The notes: generated from the sequence alone by a model not told the origin. Counted from the first letter of the stretch, positions 10,001 through 25,000 are shown. The stretch: 27,229 bases of DNA from Rodentolepis nana (GCA_900617975.1 UZAE01000291.1:1-27229); one strand, 5' to 3'. A program made the numbers and translations.

Positions 10001-13000
10001 ATTTCCCCATCAGTACAGTTTGAATAATGTATTTGGGAGGCTGGGCATGCTAAGAGAGATAGAGGGCGTAATTTCAAGCACAAAATCAGACACTTAATAG
10101 GTTAACCAATCGACAAACTCACTAATAGTCTCATTTCTGGTTTGGACTTCAATCTTGCATCTGGGGCCACGAGGTAAATTGACTAATTTCTCCCTAATAA
10201 CGCTGACAAGTATGCGAGATCCCCTACTATAGCAACGCCTCTGATTCCATACCTGACGTCGACAACCACAGAGTTCTCTAGTTACCTTTGCTGGAAGCTG
10301 CTTGCACTTACATCCTTCTCGATTCCATGATCGGGTCTCGACGCTTAGATAGGCCCGGCTTACCTCATCTTCATAAATGCATGACCCATGAGTGACTACA
10401 TCATCTGGGCATACTATTTAAATTAGAAATAACAGGTAGTTTAGTCATTTAGTGTAGCCGATTTCTGCATGTTATGCAAATTTGTTGTTGAAATTTAGCG
10501 AGTCTTGAAAACAACAATGAGTATTAAGTCAAGCTAGAACAAACGCCTATTGGTGCTTTGTGCATGAATAGTAAATCGACATTCTTATTAAAAGAACGAA
10601 TCAAATATTAAAAAAGCTCAATAGATGTTTAATTAAATAAACTAAAACATAAAGGTGAGTAGTGTATGGTGCTGGGTTTCAATTTGTTTATAGACATGAG
10701 TTGTAAGATATATGCAAAAATCACTTCATACTGTGTCCATTACCAAAAGCTAAAGTTTAGAGGTCAATTGCTGATAATATAAACTGATGGAAACATTGTC
10801 ATTATATTTAAAATTTACCAAATGTTACAATAATACCGAACTATTAGTAAAAAATTTCGCGATAGGTAGAAATGATACTTAGGTCTACTAAAATGCACAA
10901 TTAAAACACTCTAGAAACAATGTTAACGATATTTTTGGGTGGAAATGGATTAGGTCATATCCCAGAGAGGATTTATATCTACCCGCGACTAATAAAATGT
11001 GGAAAGACAGGGAATGACCTAATATGGATCATTTTAGTGGATAGATGGATCTGCATTCGGGAGGTTTCTTAAATTGCTGCAAATATTAATGTGACTACCG
11101 TTCAAGGTCATACTCATGACTTTAAGTATAATTAATCCAAATGATAATAAGAGAGGAAAATGTCGATATTTGAGTGAAAGAATTTGTTACAAAAGCATTT
11201 TGCGTTGAATGAATTTTAAAAAATCCTCATCTGTTTTAACTGCAAAGAAATTAACGATTTCGGTTTGCAATTGTTGTCCCAATTTTTAAAAGAGTACTTT
11301 GAAATAATCGTCATAGTTAATTTAAAGTGAATATTTATTGTTTCGAATGCGTATCTACCATAGGCAGTAGATTTCAATCGATGCCAAGACGTCAATGTTT
11401 TTCCACTACTCTTGGTTCAGATGCGTACATATCGAATCCCTACCTAGCAATAATCAATACACGGAGATATTGACAACTAGATATAACTTATTTCTTGCTA
11501 AGATAACTTTCCATATAAATTAATTCCCCTTATCAGTAAGCTGGGGTGGATTCCCTGAGCACCTCTAAACTGAACATGAGATATGAGGAACTTCAGTTAT
11601 TCTTTCAATGCTACACAAATCAAATATTCTCCCATTCAGCTTTTCTACTCTCCTTATTAAACATGCTTATTAGGAATAGAAAAGGGGAGAAAAAATCTTG
11701 CCTATTTGTGTAATAGTCCGACCAGAGAAGACAGGTGTACATTTGGCCTGCTCTAATTGGTCAAATCGTCTGCCGATAGCTTCAGAACCAGTGTAAGTTT
11801 TATTGCTTCCGATGACAGAGAGAACGAAGCGCTGCTGATATGAAATTAGAATTCCTGTCTCATTATGGCATTCGTGTACCATCGGCTGATCTATTTCCCG
11901 ACATCCACACGCCTCAAATTCCCACCGACGAATAGGGACGCACTCACAATTTTCAAGTTTCCAGGAAGTGATTTCCACTCTACGAAATTGTAGATTTGGA
12001 TCCTCATTTCCCCCGACATCACGTCCAAAGTGACCGCATTCCGATTTCGCTATCACAGGCTCATTCGGACAGACTAAAAACGCATAGAATAATCAATAAG
12101 ATAGAAGAAGTTTTTGTGAACTTACCGATAGGTTCATACTTCCTCTCAGTTTTGGTTACACAAGCCCGTCTATGACCATCAAATTCTGTTGATGTGGTAG
12201 TGATCAATTTCATGTCATTCTCACTGCATCCATTTTCTTTTGATGCAGATTTTGGATCAATACAACCTTAAGAAATCGAGTCGTTACTTTAAATAATAGA
12301 AATTACAGCAAGGTTCGAATATAACTTTGAATTGTTTTCGGCATTTGCATTGTTCAGGACGTTCTTTCAGGTAAGTAACCCTACGTTTGCAGGTCATAGG
12401 GTCACACTTCCCAGCGAACACTTTTGGCTCTGAGCACACTAAATGACAAGAAAATGTAAGGTTAAAGTGTTGGAATTATTGGGTTTTAATTACTAATTAT
12501 AACTAAGAGTAGTAAAAGAGTGGTTATACGGAGAGCTGTAGCAATTGGAAATCAATTTAGCTAATGGAATCTGCGTCTCTTATCTCTTATAATATTTTTC
12601 TATAATGTCATTTATAAATATAAACAATAATAAATTTCAATATTATATTAAAAAGGCGATTATAATAATAGTTTTCGCCAACATATTGTGCGCCTACGGA
12701 TTTGCTTTATAAAGACTGTCTCCTGTTCGTTGCATTGACCATCTGAATCAAGAACTTCTTGACGAATTGTAAGTTGTTTTCGATCATCGTCAACACAACG
12801 CTCCTCATTTCGAGTCTTCGAATTGCAGAAACACCTCTTCACAGTCTCATATCGTGTTTCCTAAACAAACAATTGAAATGGTGCAGGTGTCAACTATGAC
12901 TCTTAGTTGTACATATAATTTTTTACTTCTTATTTCTTCATTGAACCTTCCTCTAAAAAAGTCCATAAACCGGCAGTTGACTTCAAACTACCACGTCCCG

Positions 13001-16000
13001 ACTGTATGCCTTTTTCGACCGCTTTCACCATACTCACTTTACCTTTTCTCTACTTTTGCATCTGTCTATTTTACATCTGTGAATCACCCTTCTGTTCCCT
13101 CTCTCGACTTTTCGTGACTTTGTCTGTTCCTTCCCTCTGTGAATCTCGAAGTCAACTAAAGAGCTAATGATAACCATCATAAAGCCTGTCATTTAATGTA
13201 AAATTTCTTCATTGGAAATGCTGTTCCTAGTACTACTATTACGCATTCTTTTGTTCAGTATCGCTGTCAACCACCATGTTCATTGGTGTAAATTGTTCAA
13301 GTTTAAGGAGCTTAGCTTCTGATATATAATCTATACTTGTGGTTTTTAAGCAATCACCTTGATTGGGATTGCAGTCAGCATTTATTTATGCATATCTCCA
13401 AAAGTCACCTAACGCGTTGTCTTCTACGATTTGTGCATTTCATCAAACAAGTAAATATAAATTACCTTGCATTCACAATTATCGAAGTTCCTTCGAATCG
13501 TGACTTCTGTACGCGTTCCATCGGCGGAACATTCACCTAGCTCTACTTGTACAGGCCGGCAATCTAAAAATGCAAAAAATGTAAAAACTCGCATAGATTA
13601 AGGATTATTTTTATAACATTAAGAGAGCTTAATGCGAGGGGTTTAAACATTGATGCTAATATAAATATGGATTGGTGTTTCTTCTTCCTTTACGGAGCTA
13701 TACAAGTGATCAACCAAAAATGCAAAGGCAGACGATTCAACGGGCATTGAACCAAATGCTGTGAGTGGAGCAGCCAACCGAACCATTTTGGTCAAAATTC
13801 GAGTTTTCCAAAATGGACTCAACTCAATGTTGCGCTTCTGACCAGAATGGACGAAGTTTTCCCAAATAGCGTTAGGAATTTTATCTCCTCCTATTTCTGT
13901 CTATGTGTGTCTGCAACAATGGGGGGGGGTCAGTAGTCAGTGTCTATGTTTACCACCTCGAATGCCGATCAATGCACGTTCATTGATAGACATTAACAAT
14001 GACGTTGGTTAAATTGAGTAAAAATCGAAATAAAAGGTGATTTGCGTATTTGATGGCACAAAAGCACTGCTTCTCTGCCTAGAGTGAGAAGAGATAAACA
14101 TTTGACTTCAAGGAGTTTGATTTAACTTCTTAACTTGATTTCATTTAAGGATATTTACCCGTAGGGGGGAGGGCTTTTAACTAAAATTCCAACACTTCAT
14201 ATATATTAAAATGGCTTGTTGCAAAACGAACACATGAGAACGTACTGCTTTATGAGTTCATTTAGTACTATAAGTATAAGTAAATCGAGAAAAATAACTC
14301 AACGATTTAATGCATATGCTCAAATAGCTCTATTAAAGAAAATGAAATAAAATAGATGTTAGTTCCTTACATATTTGGTCTTTATAAGATGTCATCCTGT
14401 ACTAACAAGTATACTTTATTTTTACGATCTTAACCACTTCTCCATTGTCATTTGACGCTAATAAATGCTGTAATCAAAATTGATGTTCCTGCACTCCAGC
14501 AAGTATATTCGGTAAGTGGCATTCAGAATTGACAAGAGAGGAAACCTACAATTTTCTAAAGGTCAACGTACTCTTTATCAATGTGCCCGTCAAGTCCTGT
14601 TCGAGTTTGAAGTGCTGGCAGACCGCAAGACCACTTCTGCCCTCCTCATTCAATCTCCACATCTCTTTGGTAACAATAAAACTTCCGTTGACACATCTCT
14701 GCTCCTCTCTTGGCTCTTCAAGGCAGCCTAAAATTAACCCATGATATCGACATTTCAGTGGGAAATAAATATTAGATTACTTTTGCATACTTACAGCAAC
14801 GGTAAGGTCGCTTAACCGAGACTCCAACACACTTGCCTAGGTCTGCTTTGTATTGGTATTTCTGCTCATAGATTAGGCCCAGACATCCCGTGTCCCTGGA
14901 ACAGACGCTTCTTGTCTGTGTACTTTCAGGACAAGCTAGAATGAAATAGCCAAATCACATTTGTAAATTCAACAAACACACCTTGAACACAAAGGGAATT
15001 TATAAGCCAGTTGGATAATTTTTCATTTCTTGCTTTCAGCGAATGAACCATGAAGTGCCGGTTGTGAGGTTTGGATGTCAGACTCCAGAGGAATGCTTTG
15101 CCTCTAGCGTCTGCGCCCACGGCGATAGAAAGAATTTGAACTCCAGTTGAAGTCAAATCTGAAGCTAGTTCCTTAGCACCCTCGGAAATGTCGTTCACAC
15201 CATCACTAATGATGTATATTATTGTTGGAATTCCAGTACGAACTCCAGATAGAATCTTAAGTAGAAAATCATAACAAATAATAGAAAATCAATTAGAAGT
15301 ATCTAGATTCAAGCTTTTAACTATCATAATTTCGTCATCTTATTGTACTTTTCATTCCAGTTAAGTGGTATTCTTATAAGTTTGCATCTCTTTTCTCATA
15401 GTTGACGCATAGAGAATTTTCTTACCTCACTTCTTGTCAGTTCCAGTGCTCTTCCGAGATTCGAGAGCCTACCCTCATAGTTCAGGCTCTCAACGTGACT
15501 AAGCATTGGAGCGGAGTCTTCATACTGATCCAGATTAAAAGCAATGCTAGGATCACTGGAGTACTTCACAACAGCAAAGCGGAACGAGCTACTTGAGGAG
15601 TTCCTGTTTTGGGAATCTTTGAATGTCTGAATCGTGAGTTGCAGAATATCTCGAACTCGACGGGAATAATCTGGAATCCGACTCGATACTGACTCATCCA
15701 CAACAAAGACCACTTCAGCTGCTGATACTGTCTGGCATACTTAAATAAAAACGCGTTACCTCAAAATGTAAATCGAAAGAGCTGATATCAAATTTGCAAG
15801 TTTCTTACAGCATGGTCGATATTCAATTGATTTCACCTTTTTACAGCTACAGCCTTCCCTTATTGATTTGGTAACAGCATAGCGTTGGGTTCCGTTAAAA
15901 CAAACACCGAGTGGAGCTACCGTTGCCTCATCCGAACACACTTAAAAAATAACAACCTTAGGTTTGATTAACTGATTATATCTTTATGAATAAAGCTTTT

Positions 16001-19000
16001 GACTTAAGTTACCTAGTGGTTTTGAGGATGTTAAAGTAAGAGGCCAGCACTTTCCATCTACAAGATGCCAAGATCTCTGCTGTCGGATTGACAACGGATG
16101 ATCTGGGGAATCACATTCAATCCAATGGGATTTTTGAATATTCCTCAACCTTCCATTCGCATTGCAACAGCACGACTCGATTCTCTCCTCTCGTTTAATA
16201 TCACATTGACAACCCTCCTTCGCTTTGACAGCTGTCACCTTGACCACGCGTCTGGTACAAGGCGAACCTCCTGTGCCACAGGGATAAACGTGAAGGACAC
16301 TTCGGTTGGAATTTCCATCTTCAATCGGACGAATTATGTAGTCTCGTCCTGGTCTTAATTCAATCTCAGGAAGAGAATCACACGAAATAACATTCCTTGT
16401 GATTCGTTCCTCACGCTTGCATGGTGAGTTTAAGTGTTCTCTAGTGTAAGTTGTAGTATTCGTCAACTGCATCACTCCGTCTTCAAGGCACCTAAACGTG
16501 AAACAGAGTCCATTTTGATATCTTTGAGGTGAATTAGTGCTTATAAACTTATTAGGAAGTACCCTGAAAGAAAAAACCATAAAATATCCTTTACCCAATC
16601 AAGTGTTACAAAGGTAAATATAGTTTTAAATTTATGAGCAGACTTCGGAAGGTTAATCTAGATTAGTTAAAATCAATGGTTCAACAGACACATCTACCTT
16701 AATGAAAATTCGAGCAGTTTAATGCTTCAACTTCACAATCTTGAGTAAACTTGAAGTCATTTTCACTGACTTCATTCAGGAATGGCATTTAGATTAGATT
16801 AAAAATTTGATTACCCATAATAAAATTAACCCCCAAACCACTCTGTTAAGCACGTATTAACGATACCAATTTCTTTAAGAAATTAATTTTTTAGTGTACT
16901 GAGACTTAAAGTGGAGCGAAAAACGTGAGTGAATTACGAATCAAATCGTAATCAACACGCATTTTTCACGCATCAGAATGACACACGTGGGGGGTGTGTG
17001 ATAGACTCACCTCCACGTGGTACACCCTGGGCAACGTATACTCATACGGCAAAAAATTATATTAACCGGAAGTTGACTTCAAACTACCATCACCCCACTG
17101 TATGTCATATTACTCTACTTCCACAGTACTCACCTCACCTTTTTTCTACCTCTGAGTCTGTTCATTTCAGCAGATCTCGCCTTACCTCTTACTCAAAATT
17201 TGTGCCTGGCTGTCTCTTTTACATCTGTGAGCCATTATTCTGTCCCCCCTCTTGACTTTTTGCCACTTTGATGTTCCCCCCTCCTCCTCTGTGAGGCCTG
17301 AAGTCAGCTAAAGGTTTAATGATAACTAACAAAGTGCCTGTCATTTGAAATAAGTAAACAACTGACTCACGTGGTTTCGATACTCGGCTCCGGGCATTCA
17401 CAAGGCAGGGAAAGGCGCTTAGTAAATGCTCGGCAACGACATCCGTTTCGCTTTCGCATAGTATAAATTTTCTGGAAAAGTCCGTTCTTGCATGCTGTAT
17501 TCCTACGCATTACTGGACTTGATGGAGCGCAATTAACCTGCCACTCACGACGAATTTCGTGTGGAATACATCGACTGCCGTCAGCAGATGCATTGAAATA
17601 CATGGTTATTTCTGTAATCCGACCCTCCTCACTAAATATAAGGGGTAATTCAGCGAAATTTCAAAATGCAAAAATAAATAAAGTTGAACACGTACTCATT
17701 ACAAGCTGTATGGACTACTGGTTCAGAGCAACTACAAACGAATTTCTTAACTACTGGTTCTTGTGGAACGCATCTGCAATCGACAACTCTCATGCTCCTC
17801 GTAGTTACATTCCTGAAAAATCCGTTTCGGCCAGGAGAAAAGTAGCAACTAGATTCCAAGACCTTTTCAGAAGGACAGGAAATAGGAGTCTCGCTAATAC
17901 TGACTTCGTGATTTTTGCATGTAGGTACTTTGCCTTTGAAAGGCTTCCAAAGAGAAACTGAAGTTCGCCAAGCGTAATTATCAGTACCATCTTGTTTTAC
18001 ACATTTCCGACTTTGGGTTTGCTTGGGGCATTCTAAAATTAAAATGAAGACTTTGAGGTACCACGATTGCTTTAAGGTGCTGCCTATTTAATTTAGGCTC
18101 ACTCCATTTGGAGAAAGCAGTTTCTGAAATGTTACGACAACTGCAACCATTACGAACTGTTCTCTGCCGAAGAAAGCGAACCTTCCCCGTTTTTAAAATC
18201 TTCACAGCTGTTGATTCACTCTTCGGGCAAATAACTGGAAGATCTGCAGAGATTTGAACTATTGACGTGCATTCACCATTCAGTAGGCGGAATTCTTGAA
18301 TTCGAGACCGGAACATGCCACTGGAAGTGTCACAACTTCGTTCCTTCTGTGATGGTGGACAGCAACACTTTGATTCTTTTACCACCTTCTTTGTCAAACA
18401 AGTGCCATTTTGGGTGGCATCAGGAACCTCGAAAGTGTAGACGGAAAATGAAAGACATGTGGTGGTGTTGCAAGGCGATTTATATATCATCTTCTCCAGT
18501 GGGTTACACTCTACATTAAAAAGAACAAACTTTTTTTTAAATTTTAACATCTGAATTACCTGCCCAACGCACAGTAGTTCCCCTCAGTTCCAACTCTAAA
18601 TAAATGCATTCTTTTGCTTTGCCTAAAGGACGCTCACAATAGAGCGTTCCATTAAATTGTTTTAGAAGCTTCTATTCAGTAAGTACCAACTGAAAATGTA
18701 AGCATTTGTCAAGAAAGGCAAATTACTAGATTGAAAAGCGAAATTATTACACTAAGTAAATATCGGGATCAGGCCTTTAGGATTTGTGAATTCTAATATA
18801 TAGAATTTCAGTCACTGAGACCTATGCATATACCCCATTAATCACTGGTCATTAATAGATATGCAGTGATTAAAGTACGTATCTGTGAAGTATGAAGTCG
18901 TAAGTTCAGTACCTATCATAACAAATTCAATGGAAGGAAGGGTAGCCGGCACTTACTTAGTCAGACTAATCGCCTTTGAAGTTACTGGTAAACAAATGTC

Positions 19001-22000
19001 CAATCATGGAAGGACTTTTAGAATGTTTAATGTCTGTGGTATAGTCTTGTCAACTTTAGTGAGTCCAGGTCTACCTTTCCTCTTTTAATCTCAATTTTTT
19101 GAAGAGAACGATAGTGAGCAATGGGTAAATCATGCCAAATTGTACTCAAATCGTGCAAAAATCCTAATATTTGGCTATTGATGGGCACGGGATCGATTCC
19201 TTTTACCCAATTTGCATGAAACAGCTCAACTAAAGCAATCAGGATAAACGGATATTCGTAACTATTTCTCAAGTATGTAAACGTGCAAACAATAAGAGTT
19301 GGAGCTCACTGCACGGAATCTTGAATTTCTGTTTTCGAGTCTTGCAAATACACTGTTCAACAATCGGCTGTTCTTTCGTCACCAGCGCCAATCCTGTTTG
19401 ATTATTGCAAACGCTACTTAGAGTGCGTGCCTTGGGACAGTTAATCTCCACTACTTTTCTAGCTACTTCTCTCTCCTCGCACTTATTTCCTTCAGTTGGA
19501 ACACGTCGAAGGGTTTTTAGTTCGATTCTTGCGTTATCCACACAGCGAGTGAGATTGCGTTCTTGGGGAGCACAGGCTAAAAAGAGAACCGACATTTGGA
19601 TTAATGTGAAAAATAAAGAAAAAATATATATTCTATTTATTAAACCATTGACTCACAGCAGATTTCTCTTCTGGTGTGATTTTTAGCTAGACAACGGCAT
19701 CCTTCACGAATTTTCGTGGACCACGTGATGTTTCGATAACTATCTCCATGATCATCTACCTCACATTCTGTTGCAGACTGTTGAAGTATTCCGGTTGGAC
19801 ATTGAACAGGACGAGAGTTCCGTTTCAGACTTCGACGACACGCACAACCATCTACTAATTCAGCAACTTCTTCAACAGTTTCAAGGACTCCACTGGCAGC
19901 ATGACAGATGGTCTTTGAATTTAGAGGAGCTGAAGATGATCCGCCACAGTTGCAAGCACATTGACGACTACTTTTAACAATCCGGCGACATGAACAATTT
20001 TTTTTATCAACCTGCTCGATTACATGATTTTCAACTAATTGACCGGTTAGAGGATCACAGGAGGATCTAAAACGATTCAATTAGACCAACCAAAATAATC
20101 ATACCTATGTGTTTGAGCACCTTCGAGACAAGTGAAATTGTTTAACACCGTCTCTTTAACAGGGACACAGTCAGCTCCTTTTCTGAAGTACTTCATTAAT
20201 GTCTTTTCCTGAGAAAATCGGCTAGGCCCCACACGCATACATTTCAAATCAATTTCCTTGGCGTCTGGACATTCGCAAAATTCAAAAGACTTCAAGCCTC
20301 GAGACTCCAGTTCTTTGTCCGAGCTAATGGGCTGCCATTCACATTTGCATGATTGGGGAACCTGTCTAAACCAAGTTACTTTTCTCATGTGTGTATTCTT
20401 ATCGCATATTTGGGAAGCTTTGGATCGCAGTTCAGTTGAGCATACTAAAATCAAAACCAACAAATCATTCAATATTTGGTTAATATTTATTAATGAGTGC
20501 TGATTTTATTACCCATTCACTTTGCAAATATTCATTGATTGAAGAAGTAAATTACATTAATTTATTTTGATATGATGGGGATCGAAAATGGTACTAAGGA
20601 ATGAATCGAATTGTTCAGATAGGCAGCAGACCAGCACTGTTTTATTTACAATTAAGGATATTTACAACCATGTAATTGAGCAATATAAATAGTGCTCAAT
20701 GAGTTGCGTTTGAGCATAGACCAGTGCTGACCAAATTTAACCATCAGAAGTGGTACATATAATGAGATAATCGGCTTAAAAAACAGTGGAATTAGACTGG
20801 TTTCGACTGAATTTAAAATCAAGCATTCTGGCTTGGAAGATAGGGACAATGTTCTGAAGTTTTAATTTTAATAGCTCCATATCCTCGCAACTTGAGATGC
20901 TCGATAGAATTACCTCCATGTGGTGCACCATGGGCAATGTATACTCATACGGCAAGTCAATTAACCGGCAGTTGACTTCTGACCCCACGACCCCATTGTA
21001 TGCTATATTCGACCATTTCCACAGTACTTACCTCACCTTTTTCTCTACCATTGCGTCTGTCCCCTTTACGTCTGTTAGCCACTCCTCTATTTCCCCTCTC
21101 AAATTTTTGTGACTTTGATGTTCCTCCCCTCTGTGAAGCCCGAAGTCAACTAAAGGACTTATGATAACTCTCATAAAGCCTGCAATTTGAAATAAAATAA
21201 AACAGAATTCTTAAACAGCTGGCTTTGTTGCAATTAACTGAATTTCTGAATTTAAAAATCTAAAGATACGAGTCGGAAAAATCACGGCGCTTTTAAATCT
21301 TGACTTTGTGCACTACTACAACGTTGTTATTGTTCCGCATGTTTATATACTTGTTCATAAGAAGTCAAAGATGAGAATTCATGTTCCACTGTTGTGAATA
21401 ACTATGGCAGCACCCACTGATGCAATACATCCATGGATGAGTATTGAGAGATTAACATCGAATCACTTACCAACTTTCGTAGTAACCTTTGAGTTCTGGG
21501 GTACACATTCTTGACCTTTAGATACAAACGAAGTCGTGACTGCTTCCAGAATATGATTGTCCTTGCAATCAATTCTTGTTCTAGGCGGATACTTTACAGT
21601 ACAATTACACACGAAGGGCTTTTCTGTGACCTTCGGCACACATTCACAGTCGATGGGCGTCCAAGTTGTCAAGGTTTCTACCGCCGTAAAGCCGGTCTCC
21701 TCCGCACCACATTGGGATATCGTTTTATTTGGTTTAGGGCAAACTGGAAAGCATATCCGTCATAAATAACATACCATTAGCGCAAAAATAAGAATGTCCC
21801 ACTCACTCGTTTGATAAACTTTCTTGGAAGCTTGCTTTTGGCATGTTCTTGAAGTCTCATTGAAGAATTGTTCAATTTCTTCAATTTGAAGACGATTGCC
21901 TTCGAGACATTTGCGTAGAATGCGAGGCTTTTCAGTACAAGCACAAGGTATATGTCGTCGACTTACAATAACTTGCTGACAGTTGGTTTCATTTACTAAT

Positions 22001-25000
22001 ACTCCTTCAGTAACCCTCTTTTCGTGAGAAATGGATTGCAGGATTAGTACCTTTTCAACTTGCCGACCATTAATACACTCACCGTAAGTGTAGCTAACAG
22101 TCTTTGGACACCCTAGATTATGGAAAGGACATTTTAATATTAAGATTTCAGTTGAAGACGGATTAATAAAAAGAAAATAGTTAAAGAGTTAGCTTACCAC
22201 ATCGATTCCGCATTCTTTTAATTTCGTACTCTTCGCAGGAGCAGTTAACTGGACGTTTGCCGATGACTTTTACAATCTGATGGTTATCTTTCCGACATTT
22301 TCCAATTATAACCTTGGGCTTAGTCTCTGCGCACGATACAGGCACTATCGTTGTGTGATTCAATTCAGCACAATATGGCTCAATAACATATGCCTTGCCG
22401 CCAATTGTCATATTTGATTGTAAAGCGTGTGAGAGGAATCGCGTTTCAATAGCATTTGACTTTTCATTGCAAGTGGATGTAGGTGCAGTGGGTTTTGGAC
22501 AGCAGCACATCTCCATACGGCTTAATCTGGTGTTAAAATAAATACCATTAACACTCGACAGTTATATAATCAATAAAATGAGAAAGTGAGCTAACTTCTT
22601 GGTGGGACATTGACAACCTCGTGGAGCTCGTTTGTAGACGTGAACCACCCTTTGGCATGTTGATGAATCGCAAGAACCCATTTTCTCCCAGTATTTACTA
22701 CCTCCTTTGGAAAAACACGGAGAGATTGGTCTTTCATTTTGTTTTTCAATGCATACAGGGACTCCGGCTTTTGCTTTCAGGACATATTTACGTCTTATCT
22801 CGACCAAGTTAGTGCCCTTATTCAGGCATTTTCTCTTCACACTAGCTTTCGGACAATCTAAAGAGAACAATACTTGAGTGAAATACGCAGTACATCATTT
22901 TTCAAGAATCCTTTTACTTACGGCAATTTTGGGTGTCAACTTTAACTGGAACTCGTTTACATTGACAGTTGGCTGGACGAAGCTCATAATATGTAATATT
23001 TTGTCTTCCGAAACCGTCTTCACCAGAGTGGCACTCTCCTTGAACGATCATGGACTCAGAAACCTTTTGATCGCATTCTATTCAAAGCGAATGGAATTCG
23101 TAAACTCATTCATGAGCAATTAAAGTTGAGCTGCATTCCAATAACTTACGAAGTTTGCTACGAGAAACGATGCGAGTCGGACTACATTCGCCATCTCTGA
23201 GGATCCAACGTGTCACCGCATTCACCACCTCATTTCCCTGGCAGTTTGTTTCATTCCTTACTCCATGGCGAAGGTCGCAATCTAAGAAATGGAATAATTC
23301 TTGCTTATTCGATGGCCTTAAAACTTGTTTAAATTAATTTATATTTACATATGCAAGCAAACACTTTCCACTACCATAATACAGTTGAAATGTGGCTCAT
23401 TCCAATGTGATACCAGAGGAGTTATTTGCAATTTTCACTTTCTGAGATTCACATCAGGAAGTTCAGAATAATTAATTTAAATCAGAAGGTTATGATGGAA
23501 TCTAAATAAGTAGATAAAGACTTCAAGATTTTTCAGTAAAAATGCGGAAGTGCTTTTGGCATTTCATGAATTTAGCGGTATGTCAATTCAGCGTTTTTGC
23601 AGATAAGATAATGAGACTCATGTTAGGGTATTAATAATTTCATTTTTGGATAAAAAAAATTTTTGCACTTTCCTGGTTGAACTTGTAGGCAGAGGAGTGA
23701 ATTAGAGTAGATTTTGGGACTTCCTCCCATGCGAGTGGGAAATGTGAATAACCAGAATGACAGGCGTAATTGATTCACGAAATGATAAAAAGTACAGAAG
23801 TTTCAGATATCAGTGTTTGAAATGAGGGATGATGGAGGTTATCCATCAAAATTTATTTAATCTTTTTGGATTTTATCTTCAAAACATTCATTTTAACTAC
23901 TTTACAAGATCTATTTTTCAGTATCTATTCCTATATCGTGTGCCAATGCTTAAGGTTATAACTAGCAATATACAGAATATAGCTGATGATTTTGGCCAAG
24001 TACAAATAGAGTAATGAACTTTTGTAAACAGAGGCTCCTTGTCATAGTGAAGTAACTTACCACAAATCTCAGTTATATTGGTAACCCGGGAAACACATTC
24101 ACAGCCTTCTACTTCAAATTGGTGAAGAGTTTTGATTCGAAGTCCAGCTTTCGGTGAGTTTGGATCCCTATCACATAAGCCAGCAACCTCTTTGGTTGGA
24201 GGACACGCTGAAAAAGACAATCTCTATTAAGAACACCGATTGAAATTCATTAGCTTTATTTTAAATACATTATAGGTATAAGTGCTTAGTCATAAGCAGG
24301 AATATTGAGTAAATTATCTTTTACCTATTCTTTCACGTATAGTGTTCTCCTCGGGAATACATTTGCCATCATCAAGTTTGTAAGTTATTATTGATGATGA
24401 TTTAACTCCATTTTCACAGGAGCTGTTTCTCCTGTTCAAGTGTTGGCACCCTTTAAAATGGGGAAAAAGTAGATAAACATGTATACATATTTCCCAGTAA
24501 TATAGTATTAAAAGGGTTGGTAAAATAAACCAATGATCAATGAGCAATCCTCTCATGCGCACTCAGACAGATTTGAAGGTGCTGACGAGCAATTTCGAGT
24601 CAGTACCGGAGAACACGCATCCAACCGCAAATCAATAGTTCTTGCTTGGTTTAGCAAACCCGCAGTTATAATATAATGACTAAGTTCCCTATCTGTAAGG
24701 CACACCACACAGACAAAATAAACGTGGAACACGTGATATATCTGTTCCCTCTAAAGCATTACGGTAGATTAGCTAATTCTGAGAGTCTTTCCAAACATCG
24801 GAGAATCTGCCATAGAGATTAATGAGCATAACTCTAGGCTTATTAGCGTAGAAATCCGCTACACTCCCGTTATGGACACGAATAAAAGCACGCATTAAAC
24901 TTCGACATTCTCATGCTGATTCTAGATGTCCATTTTGACGTTTTAGCTGGTTTAATTTATTAAAATATACTATCAGATATAAAGGGCCTATTGGAAATCT

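Noticed and set aside
8764..10027. Several plus-strand ORFs opposite exon 29
   Set aside because: They are shadows of the long minus-strand coding exon.
11670..11701. Possible stop of the giant gene after exon 27
   Set aside because: Read-through gives a TAA, but exon 28 onward has the same modules and phase with no start codon, and a good GC donor explains the join. Kept as a testable alternative.
19027..19272. Minus-strand 81-codon frame between exons 13 and 14
   Set aside because: It lacks the Cys module pattern of every neighbouring exon and has no matching splice phases.
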